Source: Nocardioidaceae bacterium (GTDB taxonomy: Bacteria; Actinomycetota; Actinomycetes; Propionibacteriales; Nocardioidaceae). Taken from it: 58,022 nucleotides of DNA. Position 1 is the first letter of the stretch. The number at the start of each line of letters is the position of its first letter. The stretch is taken from assembly GCA_029266455.1 (NCBI GenBank), contig JAQSWV010000011.1, forward strand, positions 1-58,022, in the 5' to 3' direction. This document shows positions 54,957-58,022 of this stretch, piece by piece. Made by a program: the position numbers and the translations under genes. The notes beneath the pieces were generated by a model. It was not told the origin of the DNA. It did not search any database and worked only from the letters and a program-made list of their open reading frames with translations.

Positions 54957-55751
54957 TCACTCTGCCGCACGCGATGCGGCGTCGTCAGCAGGAATCGCGC
55001 CCTGGGGCTCTGGATCAGCGAACGCCTCGACCGAGACCCAGTCGGCGAACGGTTCCACTCCCATGGCCTCGATGAGGCCTGCGGTCTGGCTGTGCTGAAG
55101 ACGCAGCGCCGCGACCTTGCGGTCGAGAGCCGAGCCCTTCAGGGCCAGCCGGACGGCCAGCTCGTGCTCGTGACACTGACGCGGAGCGCCGAGCGCGTAG
55201 ACACCGTAGGTGTCGCCGAGCGCGAGGGAACCGTACCTGGCGACCGCGTGCAGCACCCTCGGGCTGCTGGCGGAGCGAGCCACTGCGCGGTCGGTCCAGG
55301 CGCTGACAACGCGGTGGTCGGGGTGGCCCGTGAAGCCGTCGGGTCCGAATGTCAGCACGGTGTCGGGCTCGACCTCGTCGAGGATCTGCGCCAGCCGGGA
55401 GGCCGCCTCGCCCGGGTCGACCGCACTGCAACCGCCGTCGGGGTAGTCGAGCCACCGGTGATCGCTTACACCCAGGAGCCGCAGTGCGGCGGCGAGCTCG
55501 GAGGTTCGCAGCCGGACGAGCTCGTCGCGGGCGGCCTGGTCAGCGGTCGGGTCGGCGGCCTCGCCGCGGGTCGCGGTCACGCACACCACGCGCTGCCCGG
55601 CGTCTGTCAGAGCCGCCAGCAGCCCCCCGGCGAGGTAGGTCTCGTCGTCGGGATGGGCCCACACGGTGAGGACCGTTCCCAGCGTCGCCAGCGTGTCGGC
55701 ATCGATCGGAACCGTTGCGTGGCTCGCCTTCCCGGGTCGCGCTCTGGGCAT
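54957..55751 (-). CDS. PIG-L/LmbE-family deacetylase
   Basis: A ~264-residue zinc-dependent N-deacetylase of the MshB/PIG-L type. Zinc ligands and catalytic Asp are in VWAHPDDETYLAGG and in DGFTGHPDHRVVSAWTDRAV. VTATRGEAADPTA and LRTSELAAALRLLGVSDHRW are typical of the family. It could be MshB or Mca (mycothiol metabolism) or act on another N-acyl sugar; the sequence does not decide, and it lies far from mshA. The start is uncertain: ATG 55,751 is used, with ATG codons at 55,763 and 55,781 as alternatives. An AfsR-type regulator gene follows on the same strand. Confidence 0.82.
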   Translation of the reverse strand: MPRARPGKASHATVPIDADTLATLGTVLTVWAHPDDETYLAGGLLAALTDAGQRVVCVTATRGEAADPTADQAARDELVRLRTSELAAALRLLGVSDHRWLDYPDGGCSAVDPGEAASRLAQILDEVEPDTVLTFGPDGFTGHPDHRVVSAWTDRAVARSASSPRVLHAVARYGSLALGDTYGVYALGAPRQCHEHELAVRLALKGSALDRKVAALRLQHSQTAGLIEAMGVEPFADWVSVEAFADPEPQGAIPADDAASRAAE

Positions 55752-55910
55752 GGCGCCCACCATGCCGGAGCGCGAGCGCACGCGGCTGTCATGGCGCTGT
55801 CGTGGTCCTCGACGGTCACGCTACTGCGCTGCCAGCCGGCTGCCAGACCGGGAGGTCACCGTCGTGGCAGCCGGCGCCACCAGGCGCTGATCGACGGAAG
55901 GGACATCACC

Positions 55911-57026
55911 ATGTCAGTGCTGGAGAGCGAGCGGCAGAACGAGACGGAGGTGGCGCAGAGCGCGACCGGCGTCGTCGACGTCGCAAGGGTCGAGGAGTTC
56001 GCCGAGAAGGTCGCGGGTGACCACGCAGTGGCCGTCAATGCCGTACTCGCCTACCTGGGCGACCGGCTCGGGCTGTGGAAGGCGCTGGCATCCGTGCCGA
56101 GCGCCACGAGCCGCGAGCTGTCCGAACGGTCCGGGCTCGCCGAGCGCTACGTCCGCGAGTGGCTTTCCGCCGAAGCCGCGGCCGGCTACGTCGAGTACGA
56201 CCCGGACGGCTCTCGCTTCCGGCTTCCCCCGGAGCATGCCGCCGTACTCGCCGACGACAGCAGCCCGGCCGCGCTGGCCGGCACCTTCGAGCTCACCGCC
56301 GGGCTCTGGGCATCGGTCGACCGGTTGGCGCACGTGTACGCCACCGGTGAGGGTTTCGGGTGGCACGAGCACGACTCACGGATGTTCAACGGGGTGGATC
56401 GCTTCTTCCGCCCGCTCTACAACAGCTCGCTGGTGGAGCAGTGGCTGCCCGCCGTGGACGGCGTGGTCGCCCGCCTGGCGTCCGGCATCCGCGTGCTCGA
56501 CGTCGGCTGCGGGCTCGGCTCGGCAACGCTCCTGATGGCCGAGACCTTCCCCGCCTCGACCTTCACCGGCGTCGACTACCACGACGAGTCCATCGTCCGG
56601 GCCTCCGCCTCCGCAGCACGGGCCGGCGGCAGTGACCGCGTGCGCTTCGAGCGTGCCGGAGCCGAGGACTACACCGGCGGGCCGTACGACCTGATCTGCT
56701 TCTTCGACGCCCTGCACGACATGGGGGACCCGGTCGCCGCCCTGCGCCACGCCCGGGCCGAGCTGGCAGACGACGGTGTCGTCCTGGCCGTCGAGCCGTT
56801 CGCGAACGATCGGCTCGAGGACAACCTGACCCCGCTGGGACTCAGCTACTACGCCGCGAGCGCGACCATCTGTGTGCCCAACAGCCTGTCCCAGTCCGGG
56901 CAGGCGGCGCTCGGCGCCCAGGCGGGTCCCGGGCGGATCGTCGACGCGTTCCACGAGGCAGGGTTCGGTACGGCGCGCCAGGCGGCGGCCACACCGTTCA
57001 ACCTGGTGATCGAGGGCCGTGCCTGA
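55911..57026 (+). CDS. SAM-dependent class I methyltransferase (Rv2258c-like)
   Basis: A 371-residue protein. The N-terminal ~110 residues form a winged-helix dimerisation domain (ATSRELSERSGLAERYVREW followed by LSAEAAAGYVEYDPDG). The methyltransferase domain has VLDVGCGLGSATLLMAETFP (motif I), FTGVDYHDESIVRA (acidic loop) and YDLICFFDALHDMGDPVAAL (motif IV region). The substrate is unknown; relatives are annotated as small-molecule methyltransferases. ATG 55,911 has GGAAGGG about 10 nt upstream; the long frame before it runs antisense to the PIG-L gene. A hairpin follows the stop. Confidence 0.87.
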   Translation: MSVLESERQNETEVAQSATGVVDVARVEEFAEKVAGDHAVAVNAVLAYLGDRLGLWKALASVPSATSRELSERSGLAERYVREWLSAEAAAGYVEYDPDGSRFRLPPEHAAVLADDSSPAALAGTFELTAGLWASVDRLAHVYATGEGFGWHEHDSRMFNGVDRFFRPLYNSSLVEQWLPAVDGVVARLASGIRVLDVGCGLGSATLLMAETFPASTFTGVDYHDESIVRASASAARAGGSDRVRFERAGAEDYTGGPYDLICFFDALHDMGDPVAALRHARAELADDGVVLAVEPFANDRLEDNLTPLGLSYYAASATICVPNSLSQSGQAALGAQAGPGRIVDAFHEAGFGTARQAAATPFNLVIEGRA

Positions 57027-57075
57027 TCAGGCGATCCGGCGGAGGTTGCTGCCGGGCCCCGGTCGGGAGACCGCA

Positions 57076-57103
57076 CTGCCCAGGTGTGGTGGCGCCTGGG
57101 CAG
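57076..57103 (+). terminator. Hairpin after the methyltransferase gene
   Basis: CTGCCCAGG and CCTGGGCAG (perfect 9-bp stem) enclose a 10-nt loop 50 bp after the stop. There is no clear T-run. Confidence 0.55.
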
Positions 57104-57252
57104 CGTGGTTCTCCCTCGACCGCAGCCGCGTCTCCCGGTAGAAGGGATCAGGTCGTCGGTGCATACCGGCACGACTTTCCCCTTGTGTACAACGGTGTTG
57201 AGCCTGCTCGCATCGGTCGGGGAGTGTCGGTGGCGGGGTCTAGGTTGTGGGT

Positions 57253-58022
57253 ATGTCGCAGCAGCCGAACGATTCGGGAGGGCATCCGCTGGCAGTGCTG
57301 TGTGCCCGGCTGGGTGCCCGGCTGGACGAGATCGGCGAGGCGCCGTTGTGGTCGGCCGGTGACGCCGAGATCACGGACCTGGTGCGAGCCCTGGAGGTGC
57401 AGCAGCGGCGGCTGGCGGCCTGGCAGGTGAGCGTGGTGGCCGAGGCGACCCGCCGTGATCTGCCCAAGACGGTGGCAGCGACGGGTCCGGTGCCGTGGTT
57501 GGCCGCGTTGGTGACCAGCCGGCCCCAGCAGGCGCGCCGGGTGTCCCGGTTGGCCGAGGCGCTCGACTCGGAGGTGGCCGCCACCGGGGCGGCGTTCGCT
57601 GCCGGGCTCGTTGATGCTGACCAGGCGCAGGTGATCGCCACCGCAGTGCACCAGCTGCCCGACGAGGTGGGGACCGAGGCGCGGGGTCGGGCGGAGCAGA
57701 TCATGCTCGGCGAGGCCGACCGGTTCCATGCCGGTGTCCTGGCCGGGCTGGGGCATACCTTGCTCGAGCGCGTGGCGCCCGAGGTCGCCGAGGCCCGGCT
57801 CGGCGAACAGCTCGCCCGGGCCGAGGCACGCGACGAGCAGCGGCGCAACACGCTCATCGCCAGCCTCGACCATCGCGGCCGCACCAGGCTGCGCGGCGAG
57901 CTGGACACCGAGTCGTGGGCTTCGGTGTCGGCCGCGTTGGAGCCGTTGGCCAAGCCGGTGTCGGCAGTCGGCCCCGACGGCGCCGCGGTCCGCGACGAGC
58001 GGTCGGTCGGCACCCGGCAGGC
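57253..58022 (+). CDS. DUF222/13E12-family HNH endonuclease, 3' truncated by the window
   Basis: The first 256 codons are visible; the HNH part lies beyond the window. It begins MSQQPNDSGGHPLAVLCARL and continues with the DUF222 helical region (LVDADQAQVIATAVHQLPDE, ERVAPEVAEARLGEQLARAE). It closely matches the gene at 1-948, so the two are paralogues. TAGGTT (57,241-57,246) lies 6 nt before the ATG, indicating a leaderless transcript. Role unknown. Confidence 0.88.
   Translation, partial: MSQQPNDSGGHPLAVLCARLGARLDEIGEAPLWSAGDAEITDLVRALEVQQRRLAAWQVSVVAEATRRDLPKTVAATGPVPWLAALVTSRPQQARRVSRLAEALDSEVAATGAAFAAGLVDADQAQVIATAVHQLPDEVGTEARGRAEQIMLGEADRFHAGVLAGLGHTLLERVAPEVAEARLGEQLARAEARDEQRRNTLIASLDHRGRTRLRGELDTESWASVSAALEPLAKPVSAVGPDGAAVRDERSVGTRQ

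Noticed and set aside
54396-57026. An 876-residue open frame ending in the methyltransferase
   Set aside because: The first 505 codons run antisense to the AfsR-type regulator and PIG-L genes; a ribosome-binding site precedes ATG 55,911.

Overview
The window is 58 kb of very GC-rich DNA from an actinobacterium. Mycothiol synthesis (mshA), a mycothiol-type maleylpyruvate isomerase relative, senX3/regX3, CarD, an HbhA-like protein, DUF222/HNH nucleases at both edges and many apparently leaderless starts point to the order Propionibacteriales. A Nocardioides-like member of the Nocardioidaceae is the best guess, inferred from gene content only.

Left part (1-12,720). A truncated DUF222/HNH gene is followed by a galE-type epimerase, a secreted sulfatase and two c-di-GMP proteins (EAL-DICT and PAS-GGDEF-EAL). 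Next comes a sulfate-activation group, all on the minus strand: cysC with an extra N-terminal domain, a TSUP permease, cysD and cysN. An asparaginase gene diverges from cysC.

Conserved core (12,900-37,261). The XRE regulator-hbhA-DUF2516 run matches the order of Mycobacterium Rv0474-Rv0476. It is followed by a macro-domain protein, a BCCT transporter, typA and an SDR. mshA-ybjN-gpmA-senX3-regX3, with a divergent phoU, resembles Rv0486-Rv0491. lpqE-carD-ispD-ispF-cysS-rlmB resembles Rv3584-Rv3579c. This last block has been rearranged: an AbiEi/DUF559-type gene bracketed by inverted repeats lies between ispD and ispF, and ispF is inverted and sits behind a secreted C39-type protease gene. An acyl-CoA dehydrogenase, an MDMPI protein, a DUF4032 kinase-like protein and tRNA-Thr(TGT) close the block.

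Accessory part (37,262-58,022). To the right of the tRNA the DNA holds small secreted, lipoprotein and membrane genes, a frameshifted YVTN-propeller pseudogene and long gene-poor stretches. Beyond these are a degenerate receiver/glutaredoxin-like/thioredoxin-reductase fusion, a flavodoxin, an OafA-type acyltransferase, a serine hydrolase, a GGDEF protein with a CarH-like cobalamin domain, an AfsR-type regulator, a PIG-L deacetylase, a methyltransferase and a second DUF222/HNH gene.

The most unusual material is two families of short intergenic repeats. Family A has the core GATCCGCGACTTGTGCAGG and forms a 41-bp-period array next to gpmA; inverted copies of it bracket the AbiEi/DUF559 gene. Family B has the core CACTCATCCGCGCACTACG and forms one perfect 18-bp-stem hairpin. 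The cobalamin-GGDEF fusion and two sets of overlapping micro-genes are also worth attention.
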